Part shown: positions 7,980 through 17,347 of the stretch, piece after piece
Position numbering within the stretch: position 1 is the first letter of the stretch
Layout of the letters: every line of letters begins with the position of its first letter
DNA from: an uncultured Bacteroidota bacterium
GTDB lineage: Bacteria > Bacteroidota > Bacteroidia > Bacteroidales > VadinHA17
Assembly (NCBI GenBank): GCA_903844815.1
Contig: CAIMVD010000031.1
Span: 1 to 64,000 of the forward strand
Length of the DNA: 64,000 nucleotides
Direction: 5' to 3'
Program-made: the position numbers and the translations under genes
The notes under the pieces: model-generated
The model's database searches: none
What the model was told of the DNA's origin: nothing
What the model saw: only the letters and a program-made list of their open reading frames with translations

Positions 7980-9509
7980 ATGAAACTGAATAAATTATTC
8001 TCAAACCGATATATAAATTCCGGACTGATACTTATACTTGGCATACTGATCGGCCGAGTGGTTTTTTCTCCTTCTCAAAATAAAGATGAAACTCACATGT
8101 CGTCAGAGGCAGTCTCCCAACCGGCGGTATGGACCTGTTCGATGCATCCGAACATAAAAATTGAACAGCCGGGCAAGTGCCCTATTTGCGGAATGGACCT
8201 TATTCCTCTTACTCAGAGCAGCGGAGCAGTTTCTGATCCGGATGCTATCCAACTGACACCTGAAGCGGCAAGTCTTGCAGAAGTAGAGACTACTATTGTT
8301 ACAAAAGAAGTATCTGTAAAGGAAGTGCGGCTATATGGGAAAGTACAGGCTGATGAAAGGTTGCTGCAGAATCAGTCGGCTCACATTTCAGGGCGAATTG
8401 AACGACTTGCCGTCAATTTCACAGGAGAGTCTGTTGAAAAGGGACAGGTGCTTGCTGTTATCTATTCTCCGGAGCTTATTACCGCGCAGCAGGAATTGAT
8501 CGAATCGGCCAAAACAAAACTAGTCCTGCCTGAAATTTATGAAGCGGCAAAAGAGAAACTTAGCCGGTGGAAATTATCTGATAATCAGATCAGCCTGATT
8601 GAAAACACCGGAACCCCGGTTACAAACGTTGAGATTATTTCAAATACTTCCGGCATTGTAATGGCAAGGAGAGTTAACGATGGCGACTACATAACTGCGG
8701 GTACAATTCTTTATGAAGTAGCAGACCTCTCACGGGTTTGGGTGGTATTTGATGCATACGAAACCGACCTTCAGTTCCTGAAAAAAGGCAATAAGGTGTC
8801 ATTTACTATGCAGGCATTTCCGGGTGATGAATATTCAGGAAGGATAGCCTTTATCGATCCTGTCATTGATCCGGTTATGAGGGTTGCAAAAGTGCGGGTC
8901 GAAACCGGAAATGCCTCAGGAAGGTTCAAGCCTGAGATGTTCGCAACCGGCATTGTTGAATCGGCACCTGATCAGTACATGAATGATATTACAATACCAC
9001 TCTCGGCAGTTTTATGGACTGGCAAACGTTCAATAGTATATGTAAAACAGCCCGAAACCAGAGAACCGGTTTTTAAGCTCCGCGAGATAGGATTAGGTCC
9101 GATTGTTGGAACAAGTTACGTTGTAACTGACGGGTTATCGGTAGGTGAGGAAATTGTCACAAACGGCACCTTCAGTGTCGATGCTGCTGCTCAGCTGGAA
9201 GGGAAACCCAGCATGATGAATATCCCTCAACCGGATGACACGAACTTTGAACATACATCATTTCACGTATCCGGGAAATGTGAAATGTGCAAGGATAGGA
9301 TCGAGAAAACAGTTTTATCGCTGGATGGAGTAAAAGAGGCAAGGTGGAATATAGAAACGGGAGAACTGGCCCTTGCATTCGATAACAGCAAAGCTGACCT
9401 CATGGCAATACACAGGAGCATTGCCGCAAAAGGACATGATACCTCAATGATTAAAGCCGATGATGATATTTATAATGCCCTTCCTGAATGCTGCCTATAC
9501 AGAAAATAG
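7980..9509 (+). CDS. cusB: CusB-like RND adaptor with N-terminal metal-binding and C-terminal HMA domains
   Basis: Periplasmic membrane-fusion subunit linking pump and channel, 509 residues. Order: membrane anchor (13-30); a heavy-metal-binding segment with TCSMHP (C53, M55, H56) and CPICGMDL (C67, C70, M72); barrel-sandwich/lipoyl, hairpin and beta-barrel parts typical of adaptors (about 100-400); then a complete HMA domain from about 425 with GKCEMCKDRIE (C434, C437) and the extension GHDTSMIKADD...LPECCLYRK (C504, C505). E. coli CusB has no HMA domain; there the soluble CusF supplies metal. The fusion suggests metal handling is built into the adaptor here, with the separate HMA protein at 2118 as a free counterpart. 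Confidence 0.9.
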   Translation: MKLNKLFSNRYINSGLILILGILIGRVVFSPSQNKDETHMSSEAVSQPAVWTCSMHPNIKIEQPGKCPICGMDLIPLTQSSGAVSDPDAIQLTPEAASLAEVETTIVTKEVSVKEVRLYGKVQADERLLQNQSAHISGRIERLAVNFTGESVEKGQVLAVIYSPELITAQQELIESAKTKLVLPEIYEAAKEKLSRWKLSDNQISLIENTGTPVTNVEIISNTSGIVMARRVNDGDYITAGTILYEVADLSRVWVVFDAYETDLQFLKKGNKVSFTMQAFPGDEYSGRIAFIDPVIDPVMRVAKVRVETGNASGRFKPEMFATGIVESAPDQYMNDITIPLSAVLWTGKRSIVYVKQPETREPVFKLREIGLGPIVGTSYVVTDGLSVGEEIVTNGTFSVDAAAQLEGKPSMMNIPQPDDTNFEHTSFHVSGKCEMCKDRIEKTVLSLDGVKEARWNIETGELALAFDNSKADLMAIHRSIAAKGHDTSMIKADDDIYNALPECCLYRK

Positions 9510-9575
9510 TCCTGAGGATTCGCTGAACAAACAAGTATCATAAACGTTAAAAGGTAACTACGAAACACAATTGAC

Positions 9576-9583
9576 TATATTTG
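9576..9583 (+). promoter_or_regulatory. Candidate -7 element (TATATTTG) for larE
   Basis: A perfect match to the Bacteroidota TAnnTTTG box, about 53 bases before the larE start and downstream of the efflux operon. I do not see a good TTTG -33 box at the usual spacing, so the assignment is tentative. Confidence 0.45.
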
Positions 9584-9636
9584 CAGTACCGTCATAAATA
9601 CTGAAATTTCAGGAACCGGATAAATAAAATTAACGG

Positions 9637-10464
9637 ATGGAAGATAAGCTTACCAGATTAAAAGAAAATCTGACAAAATACAAAAGCGCCGTAATTGCCT
9701 TTTCAGGCGGAGTCGACAGCACTTTTCTTGCAAGGGTTGCCAAAGATGCTTACGGTGATAAACTCATGCTGATAACCGCTACTTCAAGCACCTATCCTTT
9801 TTATGAGCTTGATGAGGCGAAATCTCTTGCATCTCTTCTTGGGATAAGCCATAAAATAATAGTGTCGGAAGAAATAGATATCCCGGGTTACGCCGACAAT
9901 CCCCCCGACAGATGTTACTACTGCAAAAGTGAATTATTCGGGAAAATAGCATTTATCGCCGCTTCTGACGGATACGAAGTTATCTTCGATGGCAGTAATG
10001 CCGATGATCTGAAGGACTTCCGTCCCGGGATGAAGGCAAAAAGCGAAAAGGGTGTTATTTCGCCTCTGGCTGAAGCAGGCTTTACAAAAAATGACATCAG
10101 GAAATACTCCTCGGAATATAATCTGCCTACCGCAACTAAGCAATCATATGCCTGCCTGGCCTCACGTTTCCCCTACGGAGAGAAAATAACGAAGATCAAA
10201 CTCGACAGGCTGGCATCGGCAGAATTTGAGGTAAGAAATATGGGATTCAGCCAGTTCAGGATCAGGAGCCATGAAAATCTGGCAAGGTTCGAATTCGACC
10301 CTTCCGAGATGGATAAGGCATGGGCTATCAGGGACAAACTTTCGGAAATATGCAAAAAATCGGGATTCAACTATATCACAATAGATCTTGATGGTTACAG
10401 AACCGGTTCAATGAATGAGGTACTTTCAGAAACGGTTAAAAAAGGATATCAGTTACTCAAATAA
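9637..10464 (+). CDS. larE: LarE-type ATP-dependent sacrificial sulfur transferase
   Basis: LarE is an ATP-pyrophosphatase-family enzyme that inserts sulfur into the nickel-pincer nucleotide cofactor precursor. The PP-loop SGGVDST is at 23-29. DRCYYCKSELF (C93, C96) and ACLASRFPYG (C173) are both present. LarE of Lactobacillus sacrifices a single Cys at the position of C173, whereas three-cysteine homologues are reported to bind an iron-sulfur cluster; this protein has the three-cysteine pattern. At 275 residues it is full length. No larA, larB or larC is in the window, so its client is elsewhere or it serves another sulfur transfer. Confidence 0.88.
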   Translation: MEDKLTRLKENLTKYKSAVIAFSGGVDSTFLARVAKDAYGDKLMLITATSSTYPFYELDEAKSLASLLGISHKIIVSEEIDIPGYADNPPDRCYYCKSELFGKIAFIAASDGYEVIFDGSNADDLKDFRPGMKAKSEKGVISPLAEAGFTKNDIRKYSSEYNLPTATKQSYACLASRFPYGEKITKIKLDRLASAEFEVRNMGFSQFRIRSHENLARFEFDPSEMDKAWAIRDKLSEICKKSGFNYITIDLDGYRTGSMNEVLSETVKKGYQLLK

Positions 10465-10484
10465 AACAAATTAACAGGAACTAT

Positions 10485-10575
10485 CACAGAGAGACACAGA
10501 GATACGTTTTGTTGTAATTTGCCTCTGTGTAACTCTGTGTAACTCTGTGAAACCTCTGTGGAACTCTGTGTAACT
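10485..10575. repeat. 10-bp CACAGAG minisatellite, inverted, between convergent genes
   Basis: The left arm at 10485-10504 has two CACAGAG units; the right arm at 10521-10575 has about five CTCTGTG units of 10-11 bp. It fills the space between the converging larE and dinB and could act as a two-way terminator when transcribed. Arm order is opposite to the other four loci carrying this word. Confidence 0.85.
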
Positions 10576-10580
10576 TAAAA

Positions 10581-11648
10581 TCAGATATCATCAAAAAGAA
10601 GAAGCTGCCTGTCCTCAAAATCTTCATTCTCGAGATTTGAAACTGTAACTCCCAGCAGTCTTATCCTCGTACCTTCCAGTGAAAGCGACTTTCTTATTTC
10701 CGTAACCTCGCGGTGAAGGGTTTGAAAATCCCGGATATAATGAGGGAGTGTTCTGCTGCGCGTTACCTGCCGGAAATCGGAAAACTTAACTTTAACCGTG
10801 ATTGTTCTTCCCGTGCTCCCTGCACTTTCAAGTCGTTCCATGAGTTCCATTTCAACTTTGTAGAGCTCAGCAATGATCTCAAACGGCGTAGTCAGATCCT
10901 TCTCATAGGTAAGTTCGGTGCCAACCGATTTCCTTTCCTGTGAGGGCTCTACCGGACGATTATCCTTTCCCCTGACGATATCAAAAAAGAAGACACCCGC
11001 CTTCCCGAAATTCCTGACAAGCGACACCATATCCCATGTTCTGAGGTCCGAGCCCATATGAATGCCCAGCTTGTGCATCTTCTGAGCCGTTACCTTTCCA
11101 ATTCCATAGAATTTCTCAACCGGGAGGGCAAGGATGAATTTCTCAGCTTCCTCGGGAGCGATAACAAATAAACCATCCGGCTTATTTATATCGGAAGCTA
11201 TCTTTGCCAGAAATTTATTTACAGATATTCCCGCCGAAGCCGTAAGTCCAGTCCTGTCTTTTATTTCGCTTCTTATCTCTTTTGCAATAAGGGTTGCTGA
11301 GCCGATATTCTTCTTATCCTCTGTAACATCGAGGAATGCCTCATCAATAGACAATGGCTCAACAAGATCGGTATATTCCCTGTAGATATCAAACACAGAT
11401 GCAGAGATCTCGCGGTACCTGTCGAAACTATGCCTGACAAAGATAAGATCGGGACAAAGACGCTTTGCTATAACGGAAGGCATTGCCGATCTGACGCCGA
11501 ATTTCCTGGCCTCATAACTGGCAGCTGCAACAACGCTTCTTTCGCCGCTCCCGCCTACTGCAACAGGTTTTCCTCTCAGTTCAGGATGATCGAGCTGCTC
11601 CACCGACGCAAAAAACGCGTCCATATCTATATGAATGATCTTTCTCAC
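10581..11648 (-). CDS. dinB: DNA polymerase IV (Y family)
   Basis: Error-prone translesion polymerase. The N-terminus has the catalytic IHIDMDAFFASVEQ block (metal-binding aspartate and steric-gate region). PSVIAKRLCPDL and SIDEAFLDVTE (catalytic Asp-Glu) follow, then helix-hairpin-helix and little-finger domains. At 355 residues it is a normal DinB length. It ends with ENEDFEDRQLLLFDDI, a plausible sliding-clamp-binding tail (QLLLF). Divergent from the helicase gene, with a repeat-rich spacer between them. Confidence 0.95.
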   Translation of the reverse strand: MRKIIHIDMDAFFASVEQLDHPELRGKPVAVGGSGERSVVAAASYEARKFGVRSAMPSVIAKRLCPDLIFVRHSFDRYREISASVFDIYREYTDLVEPLSIDEAFLDVTEDKKNIGSATLIAKEIRSEIKDRTGLTASAGISVNKFLAKIASDINKPDGLFVIAPEEAEKFILALPVEKFYGIGKVTAQKMHKLGIHMGSDLRTWDMVSLVRNFGKAGVFFFDIVRGKDNRPVEPSQERKSVGTELTYEKDLTTPFEIIAELYKVEMELMERLESAGSTGRTITVKVKFSDFRQVTRSRTLPHYIRDFQTLHREVTEIRKSLSLEGTRIRLLGVTVSNLENEDFEDRQLLLFDDI

Positions 11649-11667
11649 AGGTGTTTAAAAAAAATTC

Positions 11668-11792
11668 GGAGTGTCTAAAGTCCGGAGTGTCTAAAGTTGA
11701 TCTGGCTCATGAAGTGTCCTCAGAAATAACTCTTGACACTCCAAACTTCAGACAATTTAGGCACTTTTAACACTTTAGTCACTTTCAGGGCA
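11668..11792. repeat. Degenerate inverted repeat (GGAGTGTCTAAAGT words)
   Basis: Two tandem copies of CGGAGTGTCTAAAGT (about 11669-11699) are followed after ~45 bases by complementary words (GACACTCCAAACTT, CACTTTTAACACTTTAG). It occupies the divergent dinB/helicase spacer, so any promoter there must lie within or beside it. Same organisation as the other spacer elements but with its own vocabulary. Confidence 0.6.
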
Positions 11793-11864
11793 AATCTACC
11801 AAGAAAATCCTTTGATTATTGGCTAACATTAGTGAACATTGCAGGATAATTCAACCGGAACGAT

Positions 11865-14798
11865 TTGGAAACAGGATCAGAAAAAAAAATCAGGCTCTTT
11901 GCGCTTGTACTGACTAATCACAGGCTGTGGGGAAGCATCCTTTTGCCATACATAATAGTAAGGGATAAAGATAAGGGATATTACAGGCTTTCAGAGTGTC
12001 TCTCCCCCTTTCCCAATACTGACACTTTAAGTACTCTCACAGAAGAAGAGAGGGAAATTATTAAAATAATCAACGAATATTCCGACAGGAATCTGTTCAA
12101 AATATTTTCGAAGGAAAAGAATGTGAAGGAATTTCTAGAGAAGGTAACTCCTGAAAAAATCGAGAAATTCATAAGGCCAAGCATTGAGAAAAGAATATAC
12201 AAAAGCCTTCTTATATCGAGAGACGAAAACATCCCTGTTTGTCACCAGCGTTCCCGTACATCGACCCTTCATGCCGAAGACCGGGTCTCGCTCAATGAAG
12301 AAACTGCTTATCCTGTATTCCGTTTTGTAAGAACTTCAGAGCAGACAACATATAATCTGAGTATCGAATCGGCGGGCAAGCTTATTAACATGAAGAAGAA
12401 TACCGTCGAAATAATCTGCAACTCACCATGTGTTATAAGAGACGACAAGCGTATTCTGTTCGTTTCCGATGTGGATGGTTCAAAGCTTAAGCCTTTTCTT
12501 ATCAAAGACCATATTCTCATTCCCAAACAGACTGAAATCAGATATTACAGTGGCTTTGTTGTGAACGCTGTTAATAACTTCAAGGTTCAGGCGACAGGAT
12601 TTGAAATTATCAGGTTCGAACCTCCCAAGAAGGCAGTACTGGATATGGAAATAGGATTCAGTGGCATACCTGTGCTAATCCTTAGTTACGACTATAATGG
12701 CAACAAAATATTTGCAACTGAACCATCATCCTCATTTACACTGTTTGAACACGAGGAAGATAATTTCAGATTTCTGAAATATCAGCGTGATTTTGATTGG
12801 GAAAAGAAGTGCCGGCAGGAATTGGGCGAGCTGGGTTTCTTTTCGGACGATGATGTGAACTTTTTCGCAATCGCCAACAACAACAAACCGAAAGATGATA
12901 TCTATTCCCTGATCGAATCCGTCAACCAAAACTATTATGAGATTACGGGATCGGGATTCAGCCTGAACGCAAAATTCGACCAGAGATATAATCTGAAACC
13001 TGTTACAGTTGAAATGAGCAGCCGGATCGAGAATGACTGGTTCGACCTTAAGGCCATTGTAAAAGTAGGTGACCTTGAAATTCCTTTCAGCAGTCTCAGG
13101 AAAAATATTCTGGGAGGTATCAGGGAATACGCACTCCCCGACGGGACCATAGTTATTCTGCCACAAACGTGGTTTGCACGGTACAAGAACATTTTCGAAT
13201 TCGGAAAGATCACCGATGATTCCCTGAGGATCCATAAGCAGCATTTTTCCCTCCTTGCAGGGATATTTGCTGAAGAGGGCGGCACCCCGTTCGAAAGGCT
13301 TGAAAAACTGCTGTCGAAGGATCAGATACCTGCTATAAATCCTCCTGAAGGTCTTAAATGCCAGATGAGGCAGTATCAGGCCGATGGTCTTAACTGGCTT
13401 AATTTTCTTCAGACTGCAGGCCTTGGCGGCTGCCTCGCCGATGACATGGGTCTTGGGAAAACCATCCAGACAATAGCCCTGCTACTGTACAATAAAGAAC
13501 AACAGTTACTTCAAAGTGCATCAGATGCCACTCTTTCCTTACCTGGATCTGGCGGCAATGCCAAAAGACTTACTTCACTTATAATAATGCCGGCATCGCT
13601 GGTTTATAACTGGGAGAGCGAAATAGAAAGGTTCGCCCCTACAATGAAAATATGCAGTTACAAAGGCAACCAGAGGAAAAAATCAACCTCATATTTTCAT
13701 AATTACGACATCATCCTTTCAAGCTATCATACTGTTCGTCAGGATATTGAACTTTTTAATTCATTCCAGTTCCATTATATCATCCTCGATGAGAGTCAGG
13801 TTATCAAAAACCCTGCTTCGATGCTGTACAGGACAGTTACAAGGCTCAAATCGGAATTCAAGCTTGTTCTTACCGGAACACCGGTAGAAAATTCTCTTAC
13901 AGATCTATGGACCCAGCTTAATTTCGTGAATCCCGGACTGCTTGGAGAACTTTCTTTCTTCAGGAGGGAATATGCCAAGCCTATTGAAACTCTGGGCGAC
14001 GATGAAAAGGAGGATAAACTACGGAAAATAATTCATCCTTTTATTCTCAGACGCACCAAGGATATGGTTGCGAGCGACCTTCCCCCGATTACGGAACAAA
14101 CTGTTTTCTGCGACATGACCGAAGAGCAGTTCAAACTATATGATGAGGAGAAATCTGCTGTAAGGAACAGCATCCTTAAGAATATTGAATCAAATGGTCT
14201 TGAGAAATCAGCAATCATGGTTCTGCAGGGACTGATGAAGCTAAGGCAGATATCAAACCACCCGGTATTGTCATTTGAAAATTACGCAGGCGGATCGGGC
14301 AAGTTCGAGACAGTTCTTCAGGATATGGAGAGCGTTATCTCGGAAGGACATAAGATCCTGGTTTTTTCCTCCTTTGTGAAACACCTGGAACTTTATGCAG
14401 ATGAACTTAAGAAGAAAAGAATCAGGTTTTCTATTCTCACAGGGTCAACCATCGACAGGGAGAAAATTGTGAACGAATTCCAGGATGATCCTGAAAACAA
14501 GATTTTCCTCATTTCTCTAAAAGCCGGCGGCGTAGGTCTCAACTTAACCGCTGCCGACTATGTCTTCATCCTCGACCCCTGGTGGAATCCTGCGTCGGAG
14601 ATGCAGGCTATGAACCGTGCCCACAGGATAGGTCAGGATAAGAGCGTGTTCGTTTACCGTTATATTACAGGAGAAACAATCGAGGAAAAGATCATAAGGC
14701 TTCAGGAGAAAAAATCGAAACTTGCGGATACATTCATAACCAGCAACAACCCGCTTAAAGATCTTGATATACAGCACATTCTCAACATTATCGGCTAA
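11865..14798 (+). CDS. SNF2-family DEAD/DEAH helicase-like ATPase
   Basis: A 977-residue Swi2/Snf2-type DNA translocase. The first ~500 residues are a poorly known N-terminal region without recognisable motifs. The motor has Walker A DDMGLGKT (about 525-535), motif II DESQ in place of the usual DEAQ/DEAH, motif III LTGTPVEN, and a C-terminal lobe with GGVGLNLTAADYV, DPWWNPA and the arginine-finger block QAMNRAHRIGQ. Bacterial members are thought to remodel protein-DNA or RNA polymerase complexes. The start is TTG: an in-frame TAA lies at 11847 and no ATG or GTG occurs between it and 11865. The next gene begins 11 bases after the stop, so they are likely co-transcribed. Confidence 0.88.
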   Translation: METGSEKKIRLFALVLTNHRLWGSILLPYIIVRDKDKGYYRLSECLSPFPNTDTLSTLTEEEREIIKIINEYSDRNLFKIFSKEKNVKEFLEKVTPEKIEKFIRPSIEKRIYKSLLISRDENIPVCHQRSRTSTLHAEDRVSLNEETAYPVFRFVRTSEQTTYNLSIESAGKLINMKKNTVEIICNSPCVIRDDKRILFVSDVDGSKLKPFLIKDHILIPKQTEIRYYSGFVVNAVNNFKVQATGFEIIRFEPPKKAVLDMEIGFSGIPVLILSYDYNGNKIFATEPSSSFTLFEHEEDNFRFLKYQRDFDWEKKCRQELGELGFFSDDDVNFFAIANNNKPKDDIYSLIESVNQNYYEITGSGFSLNAKFDQRYNLKPVTVEMSSRIENDWFDLKAIVKVGDLEIPFSSLRKNILGGIREYALPDGTIVILPQTWFARYKNIFEFGKITDDSLRIHKQHFSLLAGIFAEEGGTPFERLEKLLSKDQIPAINPPEGLKCQMRQYQADGLNWLNFLQTAGLGGCLADDMGLGKTIQTIALLLYNKEQQLLQSASDATLSLPGSGGNAKRLTSLIIMPASLVYNWESEIERFAPTMKICSYKGNQRKKSTSYFHNYDIILSSYHTVRQDIELFNSFQFHYIILDESQVIKNPASMLYRTVTRLKSEFKLVLTGTPVENSLTDLWTQLNFVNPGLLGELSFFRREYAKPIETLGDDEKEDKLRKIIHPFILRRTKDMVASDLPPITEQTVFCDMTEEQFKLYDEEKSAVRNSILKNIESNGLEKSAIMVLQGLMKLRQISNHPVLSFENYAGGSGKFETVLQDMESVISEGHKILVFSSFVKHLELYADELKKKRIRFSILTGSTIDREKIVNEFQDDPENKIFLISLKAGGVGLNLTAADYVFILDPWWNPASEMQAMNRAHRIGQDKSVFVYRYITGETIEEKIIRLQEKKSKLADTFITSNNPLKDLDIQHILNIIG

Positions 14799-14809
14799 TA
14801 AATGAAATC

Positions 14810-15478
14810 ATGAAAGTACTTGGAATCAACTGCAGCCCGCGTAAAGGAGGAAACACTGAAATTCTTATTAAAGAGGTCTTTAAGGCGCTTGAAAAGGAAG
14901 GCATTAAAACCGAATTTTTTCAGCTCGGGGGCAAGAAAGTAGCAGGTTGTATTGCATGCATGAAATGCCGGAAAAAGCAGGATGGCTTCTGTCATCAGAA
15001 GAATGATGTCATTAATGAATGTATAGAGTTGATGATGAATGCCGATGCAATTATTATTGGATCTCCCGTTTATCAGGCAGATCTTTCAGCCGATGCAAAA
15101 GCTCTCCTTGAGGTTGCAAGCTATGCATTAAGGGCATCGGGAAGTCCTCTGAAACACAAGGTGGGGGCGGCAGTGATTGCCGTCAGGAGAGCAGGAGCTA
15201 TTCATGCTTTCGACAGCATAAACCATTTCTTTCTGGTGAATGAAATGATTGTCCCGGGTTCCTCCTATTGGAATATCGGGATCGGCAGGGAGAAAGGCGA
15301 GGTGCTTAAAGATGAGGAGGGGATGAAGACCATGAAAGTTCTGGGGGAAAATATGGCCTGGCTTATGGAAAAGATAAACGACAAAAGTAAAAAGACAAAA
15401 GCCGGGAGCAATAAGAAGAAAAAGAAGAAGGCTGGGGAAAAAGATGAAGAGATTAAGAATTCAATTGATGAAAAATAA
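14810..15478 (+). CDS. Iron-sulfur flavoprotein (NADPH-dependent FMN reductase fold) with lysine-rich tail
   Basis: Flavodoxin-like FMN protein of 222 residues. GINCSPRKGGNTEIL near the start is the phosphate-binding loop. C47, C50, C53 and C61 form the compact CX2CX2CX7C pattern that binds a [4Fe-4S] cluster in iron-sulfur flavoproteins (Isf). GSPVYQADLSADAK is the second flavin loop. The last ~35 residues are almost entirely Lys, Glu, Asp and Ser, a charged tail not needed for the fold. Known Isf proteins move electrons or detoxify oxygen in anaerobes. It follows the SNF2 gene closely and ends at a perfect terminator. Confidence 0.82.
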   Translation: MKVLGINCSPRKGGNTEILIKEVFKALEKEGIKTEFFQLGGKKVAGCIACMKCRKKQDGFCHQKNDVINECIELMMNADAIIIGSPVYQADLSADAKALLEVASYALRASGSPLKHKVGAAVIAVRRAGAIHAFDSINHFFLVNEMIVPGSSYWNIGIGREKGEVLKDEEGMKTMKVLGENMAWLMEKINDKSKKTKAGSNKKKKKKAGEKDEEIKNSIDEK

Positions 15479-15480
15479 AA

Positions 15481-15514
15481 AGAAAGCCGGCCCAATGAAG
15501 CCGGCTTTCTTTAT
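15481..15514. terminator. Bidirectional rho-independent terminator
   Basis: A perfect 11-bp stem (AGAAAGCCGGC at 15481-15491 with its complement at 15500-15510) and an 8-base loop. A T-rich tract follows on the plus strand, and A-rich sequence precedes it that reads as T-rich on the minus strand. It separates the converging flavoprotein and hydrogenase genes. Confidence 0.88.
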
Positions 15515-15541
15515 TATTGTACCCAGGAGCATTAAACTTGT

Positions 15542-17323
15542 CTAGTAGTCATCACGCTCCACATAATGTGTATGAAGAAGCTCGTGCGACTTATGGCTGT
15601 TAGGACTTTCGAGAAACTCCTCATAGATCGCCTTCACCTCAGGATTATCATGTGATTTACGAAGGACCATATGTGCATCTTCGGAGTAAATAGCCTTCAT
15701 CCTGTTCTTCCTTATCTCTACGTTTGTAGGAATAGGTTGTCCGCCTCCGCCGATACAACCTCCGGGACACGCCATTATTTCTACGAAGTGGTAAGGAGCT
15801 CTTCCTTCACGGGTCATCTTCATTATCTTATTGGCGTTAACAAGGCCGTGGGCAATAGCAACCTTAAGTTCAGCGCCCTCAAGGAATTTCCATGCCTCGA
15901 CGCACCCTTCAATCTTAATAGTAGCCTCCTTTACACCCTCCATGCCCCTCACCGGAATTATGTTCAGATTTCCGAAAGGCACTTCGCGGCCGGTTACAAT
16001 TTCGTAAGCAGTACGCAGAGCGGCCTCCATAACACCTCCGGTGGCACCAAAAATAACGGCTGCACCGGTAGATTCGCCCATTATAGAGTCATAATTCGAT
16101 TCCTCCAGGTTTTTGAAATCAAGTCCTGCCTGTTTAATCATTACTGCAAGTTCACGGGTTGTGAGGACATAATCCACATCCTTGTATCCGCTCGATCTCA
16201 TCTCGGGTCTGTCGGCCTCAAACTTCTTGGCTGTGCAAGGCATAATTGACACTGAGACTATCTTTGAAGGATCAATGTTCCTTTTCTTTGCATAATAGGT
16301 CTTGGCAAGAGCTCCGAACATCTGCTGAGGCGATTTGCAGGTTGACAGGTTTGGAAGGAATTCAGGAAATTTATGTTCAATGAATTTTATCCACCCCGGA
16401 GAACAGGAGGTAAACATCGGAAGAGAAACTTTTGTGTCTCCATCTACGAGTGCTTTTTTGAGCCTTGTAAGCAGTTCTGTGCCCTCTTCCATAATTGTCA
16501 GGTCAGCAGAAAAGTCGGTGTCGAGCACTGAATTGAATCCCAGTTGCTTCAGAGCTGTTACCATTTTACCGGTAACTCTTTCGCCCGGATCGTATCCGAG
16601 ATCTTCTCCCAGGGCAACCCTTACGGCAGGAGCCGTCTGAACAACAACATGCTTGTCAGGATCATAGATGGCATCCCATACCTGATCTATATAGGTTTTC
16701 TCTACAAGAGCTCCTGTAGGGCATCGGTTCACGCACTGGCCGCAATTGGTGCATACCACGTGGCTCATTGGTCTGTCGTGGAAGGAAGAGATCTTCTGAT
16801 GCGCGCCCTTGTTGGCTACCGAGATGGCTGAAACTTGCTGAAGCTCCGAACAGGTCCTGACGCAGCGCTGACACCTGATGCACTTGCTGTCATCCTTAGA
16901 GAATGATGGAGAAGACCTGTCAATATTTATGGCATGATCTTCAATAAGACTCAGGAAAATGTGATCGCCAAATGCAAATTCATTTGCAAGCGACTGAAGC
17001 TCACAATTCTGATTTTTATAGCACTTGGTACAATCCGACCTGTGCTCGGAAAGCAGCAATTCTACAATATGCTTTCGTGCATTTCTTACCTTAAGTGTAT
17101 TGGTATGGATATCCATTCCTTCCGCAGCGGGGGTTGCACAAGAGGCAATAAGGGTTCTGGCTCCGGTCTGCTCAACAACGCAAACACGGCAGTTGCCGGC
17201 CACGCAAAGATCATCGTGGTTGCATAAAGTGGGAATATTGATGTTCAGCGTCTTGGCTGCTGCAAGAACTGTGGTTCCCTCTTCCACTGTTACCTTCTTA
17301 TCATTTATTAAAAGATTTATCAT
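15542..17323 (-). CDS. hydA: NADH-linked [FeFe] hydrogenase catalytic subunit
   Basis: Catalytic subunit of a multimeric group A3-like [FeFe] hydrogenase, 593 residues. Order: N-terminal [2Fe-2S] domain (C34, C45, C48, C62); His-Cys3 [4Fe-4S] (H94, C98, C101, C107); a two-cluster ferredoxin domain (C148/151/154/158 and C191/194/197/201); then the H-cluster domain with L1 TSCSPGW (C307), L2 MPCTAKKFE (C363) and L3 EIMACPGGCIGGGG (C519, C523), and a small-subunit-like tail. L1 has Ser after the Cys where many monomeric enzymes have CC; I recall this variant from NAD(P)-linked enzymes. It is last in an operon with NuoF- and NuoE-like subunits. HydE/F/G maturases are not in the window. Confidence 0.95.
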   Translation of the reverse strand: MINLLINDKKVTVEEGTTVLAAAKTLNINIPTLCNHDDLCVAGNCRVCVVEQTGARTLIASCATPAAEGMDIHTNTLKVRNARKHIVELLLSEHRSDCTKCYKNQNCELQSLANEFAFGDHIFLSLIEDHAINIDRSSPSFSKDDSKCIRCQRCVRTCSELQQVSAISVANKGAHQKISSFHDRPMSHVVCTNCGQCVNRCPTGALVEKTYIDQVWDAIYDPDKHVVVQTAPAVRVALGEDLGYDPGERVTGKMVTALKQLGFNSVLDTDFSADLTIMEEGTELLTRLKKALVDGDTKVSLPMFTSCSPGWIKFIEHKFPEFLPNLSTCKSPQQMFGALAKTYYAKKRNIDPSKIVSVSIMPCTAKKFEADRPEMRSSGYKDVDYVLTTRELAVMIKQAGLDFKNLEESNYDSIMGESTGAAVIFGATGGVMEAALRTAYEIVTGREVPFGNLNIIPVRGMEGVKEATIKIEGCVEAWKFLEGAELKVAIAHGLVNANKIMKMTREGRAPYHFVEIMACPGGCIGGGGQPIPTNVEIRKNRMKAIYSEDAHMVLRKSHDNPEVKAIYEEFLESPNSHKSHELLHTHYVERDDY

Positions 17324-17347
17324 GATTAATTTTTTTTGAATGGTTGA

